In this document: positions 56,245 to 64,000 of the stretch, one piece after another
How the letters are laid out: each line of letters begins with the position of its first letter
Numbering within the stretch: the first letter of the stretch is position 1
Assembly (NCBI RefSeq): GCF_001514495.1
Contig: NZ_BCNM01000001.1
Location: 434,001 to 498,000 of the forward strand
Length of the DNA stretch: 64,000 nucleotides
Reading direction: 5' to 3'
From: Paenibacillus pabuli NBRC 13638
GTDB taxonomy: Bacteria > Bacillota > Bacilli > Paenibacillales > Paenibacillaceae
Program-made: the position numbers and the translations under genes
Notes under the pieces: model-generated
Told to the model about the DNA's origin: nothing
The model's input: only the letters and a program-made list of their open reading frames with translations
Databases searched by the model: none

Positions 56245-57159
56245 ATGAATCAAAAAACAATACGCCTGTTAATGCCGCAATGGCAAGGAGGAAATAATCC
56301 CAACTACTCTTTTGGAGCGGAACTGCTTGCCTGGCTTGCTCCGGATAATGATCAACCGTTGATTCAAGTTCCTGTACAAGCATATGAGGGAACTCCACTG
56401 GAGAACGAAAATGGTGTAAATGGTAGAAAACAGTTAATGGAGCAATTGGAAGCAGCCCAGCAGATCATTCAAGCACACAAGCCTGACCGTATCGTCATGT
56501 TTGGTGGAGACTGCTTGGTCGAACAAGCCCCATTTGCCTATTTGAACGAACGGTATAATGGAGAATTAGGCTTGATTTGGATTGATGCGCACAGTGATCT
56601 GGTTGGTTACGCGGGTTATGATAACGCCCATTCATTACCCCTTGGTAATCTATTGGGAGAAGGAGATGAGGAGTTTGCAAAACATGTAAAAATTCCTCTA
56701 AAACCTGAAAATGTATTTATCGCGGGGTTAGCAACGCCTACGGAACAAGAAAGCAAAGTAATTTCAGAAGCATTTCAAAGATTAGGGATCACTACGGCAG
56801 AATCGGATACAGAAATGATTCAAAGGTTGGGCATCAGAACAGCAGGAACCGAAGAACTTGCGTACAGCACTGAGTCTATACAAGAGTGGATTAAGGAAAG
56901 CGGCATTAAACAACTGGCGATCCACCTTGATCTGGACGTGCTTGATCCCAGAGCATTTCGTTCATTATTATTCGCCAATCCTGAGGAGCCTTACATTTTT
57001 TCTCCTGCTGGTACCATGCGTTTTCCGCAGCTTCTTCATTTGATAAAAGAGTTGTCCGAGCAAGCAGATGTCGTTGGGCTGGGTATAACCGAGCATATGC
57101 CATGGGACGCAATAAACTTAAAGAATCTACTTGAAGAAATACCTATTTTGAACCAATAA
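56245..57159 (+). CDS. Arginase/ureohydrolase-fold protein with GGDC variant
   Basis: 304 residues. The binuclear-metal motifs are present as GGDC (87-90), IDAHSD (Asp114, His116, Asp118) and LDLDVLDP (Asp229, Asp231). In arginase and agmatinase the first motif is GGDH, whose His binds manganese; here it is Cys90. The fold assignment is firm, but the substrate and even ureohydrolase activity are uncertain. AAAGGAGAG precedes the ATG. Divergent from the HxlR pair, which probably controls it. Confidence 0.83.
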   Translation: MNQKTIRLLMPQWQGGNNPNYSFGAELLAWLAPDNDQPLIQVPVQAYEGTPLENENGVNGRKQLMEQLEAAQQIIQAHKPDRIVMFGGDCLVEQAPFAYLNERYNGELGLIWIDAHSDLVGYAGYDNAHSLPLGNLLGEGDEEFAKHVKIPLKPENVFIAGLATPTEQESKVISEAFQRLGITTAESDTEMIQRLGIRTAGTEELAYSTESIQEWIKESGIKQLAIHLDLDVLDPRAFRSLLFANPEEPYIFSPAGTMRFPQLLHLIKELSEQADVVGLGITEHMPWDAINLKNLLEEIPILNQ

Positions 57160-57217
57160 AATAATAATCATCAGCTACCAAATTCCTAGAACCATGTAAT
57201 GATTCAAATAAAAAAAC

Positions 57218-57269
57218 AAATGAATCAAATAAATGAATCAAACAAATGAATCAAATAAATGAATCAAAC
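57218..57269. repeat. Four tandem copies of a 13-base unit
   Basis: The unit AAATGAATCAAA(T/C) occurs at 57218, 57231, 57244 and 57257, with the last base alternating T, C, T, C, so it can also be read as two copies of a 26-base unit. A degenerate copy lies just upstream (57200-57210). It lies in the gap between two convergent genes. Confidence 0.9.
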
Positions 57270-57273
57270 CCAA

Positions 57274-57299
57274 AGAGCCGTATTTTTCAATACGGCTCT
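57274..57299. terminator. Hairpin terminator between the convergent arginase-fold and dapA-like genes
   Basis: AGAGCCGTATT and AATACGGCTCT form a perfect 11-bp stem around TTTC. T-runs on both sides are weak, slightly better on the minus strand. Confidence 0.7.
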
Positions 57300-57316
57300 A
57301 GTCAATATATGTTTGT

Positions 57317-58213
57317 TTAAGAATGTACAACCATATTCATAAGTGTATCTGTCAACTTTTGTTTTCCATTTTCCGTTGCAGCAGTTAGCGGCAGTCGCAG
57401 TTGAGCAGTTGAAATAAGTTGTTGCTGAGCGAGCCACCATTTGATCAAAGCTGGAGCAGGTTCTGTAAAAACGTGATCGATTAGCGGTTCCAATTGCTTA
57501 AAGCTGTCTCTTGACCCAAGGATATCACCCGAAGCAAAGCGTTGATATACCTCAACGAACCGTTGGGTGTGTATACTCGCAGAAGCCATCATGCCTCCTG
57601 CAGCACCTTGGCAGAGCATGGCATGGAAATAAGCATCCTCGCCGCAAAGCACAGGTTTCATCTCATATTGAGATAGAGCCAACAACAGATCCAAACCGCC
57701 AGAACTATCCTTTAGCCCAATAACCCCATCCAGATCCATAACTTTTCGTACCGTATCCAATGTCATCCGACTGCCGGTTCGAGCCGGGATCTCATACACC
57801 AGGATCGGCAATCCTGTGCGGGAAACACTGGAAAAATGCGCTAGAATTCCTTCTTGCGTTGGTCTGTTGTAATAGGGAGTGACCACCAGAGCCGCATCAG
57901 CCCCTAATTCCGCAGCCATTTCGGTCCGTTGAATGGTGGAATAGGTATCATTTGTTCCTGTCCCCACGACGACGGGAACCGTTTTGTTCAAGCTGGTCAG
58001 AATCTCCTTCGTTGCCTGAACCATTTGCTTGACTTCATCCCATGAGACGGTAGGAGATTCTCCTGTCGTGCCGTTCACGACCAATCCCTGAATGTCATGG
58101 TTGGCAAGGTGGGTAATATACTTTCGATACGAATCAATATCCAGCTTGTTGTCATTTGTAAAAGGTGCAATTACAGGTATATAAATCCCATGAATTTGTT
58201 GTTCGTTCATCAT
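57317..58213 (-). CDS. dapA: 4-hydroxy-tetrahydrodipicolinate synthase (DapA-type)
   Basis: 298 residues of the class I aldolase DapA/NanA family. The Schiff-base Lys168 lies in GLKDSSG; the DHDPS triad is present as Thr49/Thr50 (NGTTGES), Tyr115 (PYYNRP) and Tyr140, with the substrate-carboxylate Arg145 in YEIPARTG. This favours condensation of pyruvate with aspartate semialdehyde, the first step of lysine and diaminopimelate synthesis. However, it stands alone, divergent from a LysR regulator, away from any lysine genes, so it may be a paralogue with another substrate. ATG 58213 or 58210 after AAGGGG. Confidence 0.82.
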   Translation of the reverse strand: MMNEQQIHGIYIPVIAPFTNDNKLDIDSYRKYITHLANHDIQGLVVNGTTGESPTVSWDEVKQMVQATKEILTSLNKTVPVVVGTGTNDTYSTIQRTEMAAELGADAALVVTPYYNRPTQEGILAHFSSVSRTGLPILVYEIPARTGSRMTLDTVRKVMDLDGVIGLKDSSGGLDLLLALSQYEMKPVLCGEDAYFHAMLCQGAAGGMMASASIHTQRFVEVYQRFASGDILGSRDSFKQLEPLIDHVFTEPAPALIKWWLAQQQLISTAQLRLPLTAATENGKQKLTDTLMNMVVHS

Positions 58214-58285
58214 TATCTGCTACCCCTTCACGTTATATTGAAACTAATGTATCATAGGAACCAACATCACAGTTATCTATAACAA

Positions 58286-59197
58286 ATGATAGTTGTCATC
58301 AATATTTTCGATGAGGTGAGCAAGCTGGATCTAATCTATCTTCAAACGTTCAGAGAAGTCGCAATTCGCGAAAGCTTCACCAGAGCAGCAGAGGTGCTGG
58401 GTTATGCACAATCCAGCGTTACTACGCAAATTCAGAAGCTGGAAAAAGCATATGAAGTCAAACTGTTTGAACGCTATAGCAATAACAAAATTCGTCTGAC
58501 TTCGGCCGGGGAAGAGCTGTTCAAGCTCGCCGGACAGATGTTGGAACTGTACGAACAATCCAAGGAAAAAATGGCGAAGCAGGGTGGAGGCTCCTTGACG
58601 ATTGGTACGATGGATTCTATCGCTTCTTACTTTTTACCTCCATATATGCAAGACACACGTAAGGAATACCCGGATCTCAACATACGACTGCATACGAATC
58701 GTGAGGGGTTAATTTTGCACCAGGTTAGGGAGGGCGAAGCCGACATTGGGCTTATTCTCGCAGACGATTCGAGCGATCCAGCTTTGCAATGGATCACCAT
58801 TCGCAAGGAACCGCTATTGCTGATTGTCCATCCGCAACATCCGCTTATCGACAAAGAGCAGGTTGAGTTGAATGATCTAATGGATATGGAGTGGATCATG
58901 CCTGAAGATACTTGCAATTACAGACAGCTGCTGGAAAGAGTGCTTCGGGCAAATTCAATCCCCTATCGAATCGGGTTGGAACTTGGTAATCCGGAAGCGA
59001 TCAAAAGAAGTATTAAGGCAGGAGAAGGCATTTCTATTCTGCCGCAAATGGCTGTAATGGAGGAAATTGAGCGAGGGGAATTAAGGGCCTTGCCTCTTGA
59101 ACATGAAGACCTGCAACTCGAAATTCAACTCGTTCTACACCCAAAGAAGTGGGTGTCCAACGCACTCCAGTATTTTATGGAAAGTTTGAAAAACTAA
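58286..59197 (+). CDS. LysR-family transcriptional regulator
   Basis: Up to 303 residues. The N-terminal winged helix is clear (LQTFREVAIRESFTRAAEVLG, core SFTRAAEVLGYAQSSVTTQI); the C-terminal two-lobe effector domain starts at SLTIGTMDSIASYFLPP. The start is uncertain: ATG 58286 has no ribosome site, while GAGGTGAG (58313-58320) would serve a CTG at 58325, which begins LDLIYLQTF exactly where most LysR proteins start. 58286 is given as the outer limit. Divergent from the dapA-like gene, its likely target. Confidence 0.85.
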   Translation: MIVVINIFDEVSKLDLIYLQTFREVAIRESFTRAAEVLGYAQSSVTTQIQKLEKAYEVKLFERYSNNKIRLTSAGEELFKLAGQMLELYEQSKEKMAKQGGGSLTIGTMDSIASYFLPPYMQDTRKEYPDLNIRLHTNREGLILHQVREGEADIGLILADDSSDPALQWITIRKEPLLLIVHPQHPLIDKEQVELNDLMDMEWIMPEDTCNYRQLLERVLRANSIPYRIGLELGNPEAIKRSIKAGEGISILPQMAVMEEIERGELRALPLEHEDLQLEIQLVLHPKKWVSNALQYFMESLKN

Positions 59198-59255
59198 AGC
59201 ACCGAAGGTGTTAGATGATTAGGTAATAAATTTGTACACATAAGGAGATAAAACT

Positions 59256-59711
59256 ATGGCAGAAAACAAATTATTAAGAATGGACAATATTGGCATCGTT
59301 GTAGAATCCCTTGATGACTCGATCTCTTTCTTCGAGGAGATTGGCTTGAAGCTCGAAGGGCGAGCTACTGTCGAGGGTGAATGGGCTGGTCGCGTAACCG
59401 GGCTGGGTTCACAGTGTGTAGAGATTGCTATGATGGTTACCCCCGATGGCCACAGCCGACTTGAACTTTCACGATTTCTCACCCCATCTACTATATCTGA
59501 TCATCGAACCGCTCCTGTCAATGCCCTCGGTTATCTACGCGTCATGTTCACCGTTGAAGACATTGACGAATTGGTATCCAGACTCGCGAAGCATGGCGCT
59601 CAGCTCGTTGGCGAAGTGGTTCAGTACGAGAACTCGTATCGGCTCTGCTACATTCGTGGAAATGAAGGACATCTAATCGGTTTGGCGGAACAACTCAGTA
59701 AAAATAAGTGA
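59256..59711 (+). CDS. VOC-superfamily (glyoxalase/bleomycin-resistance fold) protein
   Basis: 151 residues with paired beta-alpha-beta modules: MDNIGIVVESLDDSISFFEEIG, core NIGIVVESLDDSISFFEEIG, and RVMFTVEDIDELVSRL. Metal-dependent lyases, dioxygenases and antibiotic-binding proteins share this fold; no specific function is evident. AAGGAGATAAAACT precedes the ATG. Confidence 0.83.
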   Translation: MAENKLLRMDNIGIVVESLDDSISFFEEIGLKLEGRATVEGEWAGRVTGLGSQCVEIAMMVTPDGHSRLELSRFLTPSTISDHRTAPVNALGYLRVMFTVEDIDELVSRLAKHGAQLVGEVVQYENSYRLCYIRGNEGHLIGLAEQLSKNK

Positions 59712-60103
59712 CGTTTAAAAGAAGAGTTAGCTGAAATATACATTGCTAGAGGCGACCCTCGGTCCCGGAAACAAGGGGGATCTTTTATTTGGGTTTAACC
59801 ATAAGGCACTATAACAAGCTGCGAAAAAAATAAGTAGGTATCACGAAAAGCTTAGGCTTCTGCTCCAGAAACCTAAGCTTTTTGTTTGTAATGCTCAAGT
59901 TTAAATGCTTCATTCAACGTTCCTGACACTGATATAACAAAATCATTTTTAGGTACACAATGTTTGATCAAATTCTGTCGTGTATAGAATCAATCGAAAA
60001 GACTTCCATTCTGTTCGAATAGAAGTCCTGAATTTTCCTCAGAAGTAAAAATTCTCCCGCTTTGAACCGTTCACCGTACCAGAAAGAACCTGACCGATTT
60101 TGC
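59712..60103. other. Intergenic region with one terminator
   Basis: A perfect hairpin stands at 59846-59884. I see no gene, RNA or repeat elsewhere in this stretch; the open frame at 60062-60370 is antisense to the SIS gene. Confidence 0.6.
59846..59884. terminator. Intrinsic terminator, bidirectional
   Basis: AAAGCTTAGG (59847-59856) and CCTAAGCTTT (59872-59881) pair perfectly, with a TTCTG/CAGAA extension in the loop. T-run on the plus strand and A-run on the other side allow both directions. Confidence 0.85.
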
Positions 60104-61147
60104 TTACAGCTTGACCCAGGCTACCAGCCCATCGGGTTGATCCGGATTAATACCTTGTCGTTCGGCACTGGCCAAAGCGGCGATTTGCGAGATGAAAATG
60201 AAAGGGATGCCCCGCACTGCTGTATGAAGTGGATGACTTGTTATGATCTCAAGGTCGATGAATTCATGCGGAGTGCCCGTCGCCCGATCGGCAAACGTAA
60301 TAATGGTCGCTCCACGCTCCTTGATATCCCTCAACAGATTGCGCTGATGCTCCATACCGCTGTCCGATAAGGCGGCGATCACTAACGTATCCGAACCCAC
60401 GGTGACCATCGGCCCGTGCCGCACGTCAAGAAGGTGGTATGCGTGGGCTTGCGTCTTGGCAATTTCGGTCAGAGCGATGGCGCCCTCGGCTGCCATCCCT
60501 TGCAGTTCACCGTCTGCAAGCAGGACTGCGTTCGTCCAATTGAAGTCGGAGACGCGGCGAATGCTGTCCTCTACACGTGTCATGTAGGCTTCACCTTGAT
60601 GAATCGCTTCCTGCATATCGATAATCAGTTCCTCATCACCAGCCAGAAAAGCGGCAAGAAGGAGATTGGCTGCATAGAGATTGGTTACTGTGCGGGTCTG
60701 GCAAACGCTATGGTCAAAAGCCCAGGGCAGTTCCAGCGGGAAATCGGCGCTTTTGGATAACGGCGAGTCCATTACACAAGAAATCGTTAATAAAGGAATA
60801 GGTTGATCGGACTGGAGTAAACGCATTGCTTCAACGACCTCACTGGTGCTGCCCGATCGTGACGGCGCTATGATCAAGCTGCCTTCCAGCATGGGACGAT
60901 AGCGCTCTGCATGGAGCATGAGATCACCAGCGGCAAGTGACATCGCAGGCAGGCCAGCACGCAAACGGAAAGAAAAAGCGGCCGCTTCGCTTAAGCAGTA
61001 ACTGGACCCGGCCCCAACAAAGGTTACAGAGGTTATTGCTTGAGCCTGGACAAAGGCTGTAAATTCCGTGCGCTTGGCCAGTAAATAGTTGTAAGTCTGC
61101 TGCAAGGCCTTATATTGTTCTTTTACTTCACGATACGTCAAACTCAT
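60104..61147 (-). CDS. SIS-domain sugar-phosphate isomerase/deaminase (AgaS/FrlB-like)
   Basis: 347 residues with two SIS domains: FVGAGSSYCLSEAAAFSF and IAPSRSGSTSEVVEAM in the first, AEGAIALTEIAKTQAHAYH and DVRHGPMV in the second. This layout is shared by the isomerase half of GlmS, AgaS and FrlB. Next to a class II aldolase and PfkB kinase, conversion of an amino- or keto-hexose 6-phosphate to tagatose- or fructose-6-phosphate is likely. GGGAGGT lies 7 bases before the ATG. Divergent from the aldolase gene. Confidence 0.82.
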   Translation of the reverse strand: MSLTYREVKEQYKALQQTYNYLLAKRTEFTAFVQAQAITSVTFVGAGSSYCLSEAAAFSFRLRAGLPAMSLAAGDLMLHAERYRPMLEGSLIIAPSRSGSTSEVVEAMRLLQSDQPIPLLTISCVMDSPLSKSADFPLELPWAFDHSVCQTRTVTNLYAANLLLAAFLAGDEELIIDMQEAIHQGEAYMTRVEDSIRRVSDFNWTNAVLLADGELQGMAAEGAIALTEIAKTQAHAYHLLDVRHGPMVTVGSDTLVIAALSDSGMEHQRNLLRDIKERGATIITFADRATGTPHEFIDLEIITSHPLHTAVRGIPFIFISQIAALASAERQGINPDQPDGLVAWVKL

Positions 61148-61470
61148 TAAATTACCTCCCGGGAATGATATTGATGGATAACTTCAGTTTGTGATCTTTT
61201 CGATCAAATATATAGTAAAATGATTATGATAATCATAATTATGCCGTTATATCCGTATAAATTGCAATAGTTTTCCAAAATAATGATTGATTTAATCAAA
61301 TAAAAAGATTATTATGATCACAAGCTAGAAATTATTAAATGTTTTCCAATTTCATCTGACCCGTGAAGGGAGGTGCAGCATCGTTCAAATCGTCGCGATA
61401 TAACCTGATAGGGATGCCAGTTGAATCTTAGAAACAGGGAGCGACGAAACCTTTGTAAGGGGGAATGGAT
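61148..61470. promoter_or_regulatory. Divergent promoter-operator region of the isomerase and aldolase operons
   Basis: A sigma-A promoter for the aldolase side is TTGATT (61287-61292), 17 bases, TATTAT (61310-61315). The -35 lies in the perfect palindrome TTGATT-T-AATCAA (61287-61299). A second palindrome ATTATGAT-A-ATCATAAT is at 61223-61239, and ATTATGAT recurs at 61311-61318 over the -10. Such repeats fit DeoR-type repressor sites; the DeoR gene at 63447 is the obvious candidate. Confidence 0.65.
61391..61446 (+). other. Structured 5' leader element before the aldolase gene
   Basis: CGTCGC (61391-61396) pairs with GCGACG (61441-61446), and inside it CCTG (61404-61407) with CAGG (61435-61438). 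The leader is about 140 bases long from the predicted start site. No known riboswitch consensus recognised. Confidence 0.4.
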
Positions 61471-62337
61471 ATGCCATTGATCTCGTCCACTGAAATGCTG
61501 CAAACAGCTCGCAGGGACCAATACGCCATCGCTGCATTTAACGTTCATACCCTGGAGATGCTTCAGGCTGTCGTTGAAGCGGCTGTAGAAACCGAATCAC
61601 CGCTGATTGTTCAAACCACGGTGGGCACAGTCAACCACCTGGGTCCGGATTACATTGCCCATGCGGCTAAAACCGCAGCGGACTTGACGGATATCCCCAT
61701 CGCACTTCATTTGGATCACTGCACTGATTTTCCGACAATTATCCGATGCATACGAGCAGGTTATACCTCCGTTATGATCGATGCTTCGATGTACCCTTTT
61801 GAAGAAAACGTGGACCTAACCCGTAAAGTAATGGAGGTTGCCCAGGCATCTGGCGTGAACGTGGAGGCGGAGCTTGGCAAGGTCGGCGGCGTTGAGGACG
61901 ATATTGTCGTCGAGGAACAGCATGCTTCCCTAGCAGATCCAGAAGATTGCGTGCAGTTTGTTGAACGTACACGCGTAACTACCCTCGCTCCAGCAATCGG
62001 TACCGCACACGGTATTTATAAGGGACAGCCGAACATAGATTTTGAACGAATTGAAACCATTGCGAATCGAGTATCGGTTCCTTTGGTGCTGCACGGTGGT
62101 TCGGGCATTCCAGCTGAACAGATTCATCGGGCGGTTGCACTGGGGATGTCCAAGGTAAACATAGCCACAGAGCTGCGTATTGCTTTTTCCGAAGCCATCA
62201 AGGATGTGTTTTTAATTCATCCGGAAGAGAATGACCCACGCAAATACATGGCTCCTGCAAAGGAAGCAGTTAAACGTCTTGCCATGGAGAAAATACGGTT
62301 ATGCGGAAGCACTGGCAAAGCTGGCGTCATGCGATGA
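61471..62337 (+). CDS. Class II fructose/tagatose-bisphosphate aldolase
   Basis: 288 residues. Zinc and catalytic residues are visible in ALHLDHCTDF, VEAELGKVGG, GTAHGIYKG and LHGGSGIP. The enzyme cleaves a ketohexose 1,6-bisphosphate to dihydroxyacetone phosphate and glyceraldehyde 3-phosphate. KbaY/GatY (tagatose) and FbaA-like enzymes cannot be separated by eye; the kinase and SIS neighbours favour tagatose. ATG 61471 lies 7 bases after AAGGGGG, whereas ATG 61465 is too close to it. The kinase start overlaps its stop codon. Confidence 0.9.
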   Translation: MPLISSTEMLQTARRDQYAIAAFNVHTLEMLQAVVEAAVETESPLIVQTTVGTVNHLGPDYIAHAAKTAADLTDIPIALHLDHCTDFPTIIRCIRAGYTSVMIDASMYPFEENVDLTRKVMEVAQASGVNVEAELGKVGGVEDDIVVEEQHASLADPEDCVQFVERTRVTTLAPAIGTAHGIYKGQPNIDFERIETIANRVSVPLVLHGGSGIPAEQIHRAVALGMSKVNIATELRIAFSEAIKDVFLIHPEENDPRKYMAPAKEAVKRLAMEKIRLCGSTGKAGVMR

Positions 62338-63263
62338 TTACCACAGTCACGCTGCATGCGGCAATTGACCGGACGTTGTACGTTGACAAGTTTGGCGTAG
62401 GCCAAGTGCATCGGGTGACAAGGCAGGTTAACGAGCCGGGCGGCAAAGGCAATAATGTAGCCAAGGTGATCCGGCAGCTCGGTGGTCAAGTCACGGCCAC
62501 AGGCATTATTGCCGGTGATAACGGCGTATTTATTGAGCGCAGTCTGACGGAACGGGGGATACGCACTTCGTTTATCCAATCACCGGGAGACTCGCGAGTC
62601 TGCCTTAACATTGTGGACGATTCCAGTGGCAGCTCTACCGAGCTGCTTGGGCAGGGTCCAACCATGTCAGAAGCCGAAGTTGAAGCCATCAAGAAACAAG
62701 TACAGGAGCTTGCCACCCAGTCCAGTGCAGTTGTTATGTCTGGAAGTTTACCCCCAGGTGCACCAAGCACCATGTACGCAGAACTGATTCGCTTGGTCCG
62801 TTCAGCAGGTGCGCGAGCCTTTCTCGATACAGGCGGAACTGCTTTCAGCGTTGGGCTGAGTGCATCGCCCCATTTCGTGAAGCCGAATGAACAGGAGCTG
62901 GCCGAATGGTTGGGGAAGAAGCCGAGAGATGTAAGCGAATGGAGCCGTGCAGCGTACATGCTGTTGGATCAAGGAATTGATGAGGTGTGCATAACACTCG
63001 GCAGTAACGGGGTTCTGGCTGTTCTGAACGGAGCAGCATATATGGTGAAGCCGCCATCGATCCAGCCCGTAAACACGGTAGGTTGCGGGGATGCCTTTGT
63101 TGCCGGCATGGCATATGCGGGAGAGCGCGGCGATTCGACCGAGTCCAGACTGCGTACGGCTGTCGCGGCAGCTGCTGCGAATGCAATGTCTTCTAAAGCA
63201 GGGAACATCGACTACGTTCTTTTTGAACAGTACGAACATCAGGTGCAGATTATACCTTTATGA
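62334..63263 (+). CDS. PfkB-family hexose-phosphate kinase (1-phosphofructokinase/tagatose-6-phosphate kinase type)
   Basis: 309 residues, normal length for FruK/LacC. NEPGGKGNNVAKVIRQLGG is the N-terminal PfkB signature and VNTVGCGDAFVAGMAYAG the C-terminal one with the catalytic Asp; VVMSGSLPPGAP is typical of the FruK/LacC branch. It would phosphorylate the ketohexose phosphate that the aldolase then cleaves. ATG 62334 overlaps the aldolase stop (ATGA). Confidence 0.88.
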   Translation: MITTVTLHAAIDRTLYVDKFGVGQVHRVTRQVNEPGGKGNNVAKVIRQLGGQVTATGIIAGDNGVFIERSLTERGIRTSFIQSPGDSRVCLNIVDDSSGSSTELLGQGPTMSEAEVEAIKKQVQELATQSSAVVMSGSLPPGAPSTMYAELIRLVRSAGARAFLDTGGTAFSVGLSASPHFVKPNEQELAEWLGKKPRDVSEWSRAAYMLLDQGIDEVCITLGSNGVLAVLNGAAYMVKPPSIQPVNTVGCGDAFVAGMAYAGERGDSTESRLRTAVAAAAANAMSSKAGNIDYVLFEQYEHQVQIIPL

Positions 63264-63446
63264 AGGCAGCAGGTTAAGAAAATCAGCATCATATCCCTCA
63301 TGAATAACCGCCAGGAAGATGCTTTTCTAATGGGCTGCAGTTCACGTCGGCATATTGCAATCCATCCTTTCATCCTACACAATAGAGCTAGCACGGGCTG
63401 AAGTTAACGGATATCATGCAGGCCCAGACATATTAAAGGAGAGACT

Positions 63447-64000
63447 TATGCAATATTCAAAGGGTGAACTGCGCAGAGCACAAACATTGGAACTGATTAA
63501 ATCGCATGGAAAAATATCGCTGCAAGAGATTGTCCAGACGGTTGGCTGCTCGGAAGCAACCGCAAGACGGGATTTGGACGCACTTGAAAAAGCGGGCGAG
63601 ATTATTCGAACAAATGGGGGAGCCATATATGAAGGAGGCCTGACGTCGGCGGTATCGGAGCTGCCTTTTGCAGCAAAACGCGATTTCCGACGGATGGATA
63701 AGGAACGGATTGCGGCCACGGCGGCAGCCCTTGTTAAAGAGGGAGACATTATCTGTCTGACGGGAGGTACAACGACGTTCTTTATTGCCAAAGCACTCAA
63801 AAAGCACCGTAATATTACGATTGTCACCAACGCGGTCAATATTGCTTATGAATTGGCTGATGCCGAAGATATTCAGGTCGTCGTGATTGGCGGCGTTATG
63901 CGGTCTAAAAGCTACGAGTTGTGCGGTCCGCTGGCGGAAAGCGTAATCGACAAAATTAACATTACTAAAATGTTTCTCGGGGTGGACGGAGTAACGCAGA
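63447..64000 (+). CDS. DeoR-family transcriptional regulator (3' partial)
   Basis: 184 codons are visible before the window ends. N-terminal HTH: ISLQEIVQTVGCSEATARRDL, core VQTVGCSEATARRDLDALE, then RTNGGAI, the DeoR signature. The sugar-phosphate-binding domain follows with GDIICLTGGTTTFFIAKAL and VTNAVNIAYEL. AAAGGAGA precedes the ATG. It follows the kinase gene by 183 bases and probably represses the isomerase/aldolase genes until a sugar phosphate binds. Confidence 0.9.

Noticed and set aside
57218..57269. Possible CRISPR array
   Set aside because: The repeats are 13 bases with no spacers and no cas genes are present; it is a simple tandem repeat.
60062..60370. 102-residue open frame on the plus strand
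   Set aside because: It overlaps the 3' end of the SIS gene in antisense and has no ribosome site.
1..64000. tRNA, rRNA, insertion sequences, prophage or origin of replication
   Set aside because: No cloverleaf, rRNA segment, transposase, integrase or DnaA-box cluster was recognised on either strand.

Overview
The window looks like chromosome of a Paenibacillus-type Firmicute. The evidence is strong AGGAGG-type ribosome binding sites, frequent GTG and TTG starts, moderate GC content, LplA/B/C-type sugar importers without their own ATPase, a yojF-bshB2 pair (bacillithiol synthesis), and a ZTP riboswitch in front of folD. No rRNA, tRNA, CRISPR array, phage or transposase was seen. This taxonomic call is an inference from gene content, not a database match.

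Region 1-42.5 kb is a large carbohydrate catabolism district made of several adjacent operons. (a) 1-4.7 kb: end of an enolase-superfamily sugar-acid dehydratase, an SDR epimerase/dehydrogenase, a secreted CBM6 plus GH71/99-like glycosidase and a cytosolic GH43. (b) 4.8-11.9 kb: a divergent AraC regulator facing a GH2 beta-mannosidase, two permeases and a binding lipoprotein. (c) 12.1-23.8 kb: an SDR, an AraC regulator preceded by a promoter-terminator leader, a second importer, a GH51 arabinofuranosidase, a secreted multidomain GH43 and a cytosolic Cys-type sulfatase. (d) 24-26.9 kb: yojF-bshB2, a methyltransferase and a membrane-anchored unknown. (e) 27.2-42.5 kb: a third importer, a Gfo/Idh/MocA enzyme, two GH105 enzymes, a membrane-bound AraC sensor, a 685-residue unclassified glycosidase-like protein and a GH95. 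Cluster (e) resembles an extended version of the Bacillus subtilis yte/ytc rhamnogalacturonan-I locus. Together these genes would cut pectic and hemicellulosic side chains outside the cell, import the oligosaccharides, and trim them to monomers inside.

Region 42.5-60 kb is mostly housekeeping and small regulatory units: uppP and a DUF817 membrane protein; folD with its ZTP riboswitch; a MarR repressor with two nitroreductase-family genes; an ArsR-type regulator with an MFS exporter; an MBL hydrolase; a secreted DUF3298-type protein; the GH11 xylanase xynA; a SUMF1-fold lipoprotein; an unrecognised 475-residue protein; two overlapping HxlR genes divergent from an arginase-fold protein; a dapA-like gene divergent from a LysR regulator; and a VOC protein.

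Region 60-64 kb holds a tagatose/galactosamine-type pathway: a SIS-domain isomerase divergent from a class II aldolase, a PfkB-family sugar-phosphate kinase and a DeoR regulator cut by the window end. The intergenic region has palindromes that overlap a good promoter.

Most open to new biology are: the extended rhamnogalacturonan-type locus with its unclassified 685-residue enzyme; the arabinan operon that ends in a cytosolic sulfatase; the leader before the AraC gene at 13070; and the HxlR/arginase-fold unit, which shares an exact 13-base element with the promoter region of an unrecognised gene.
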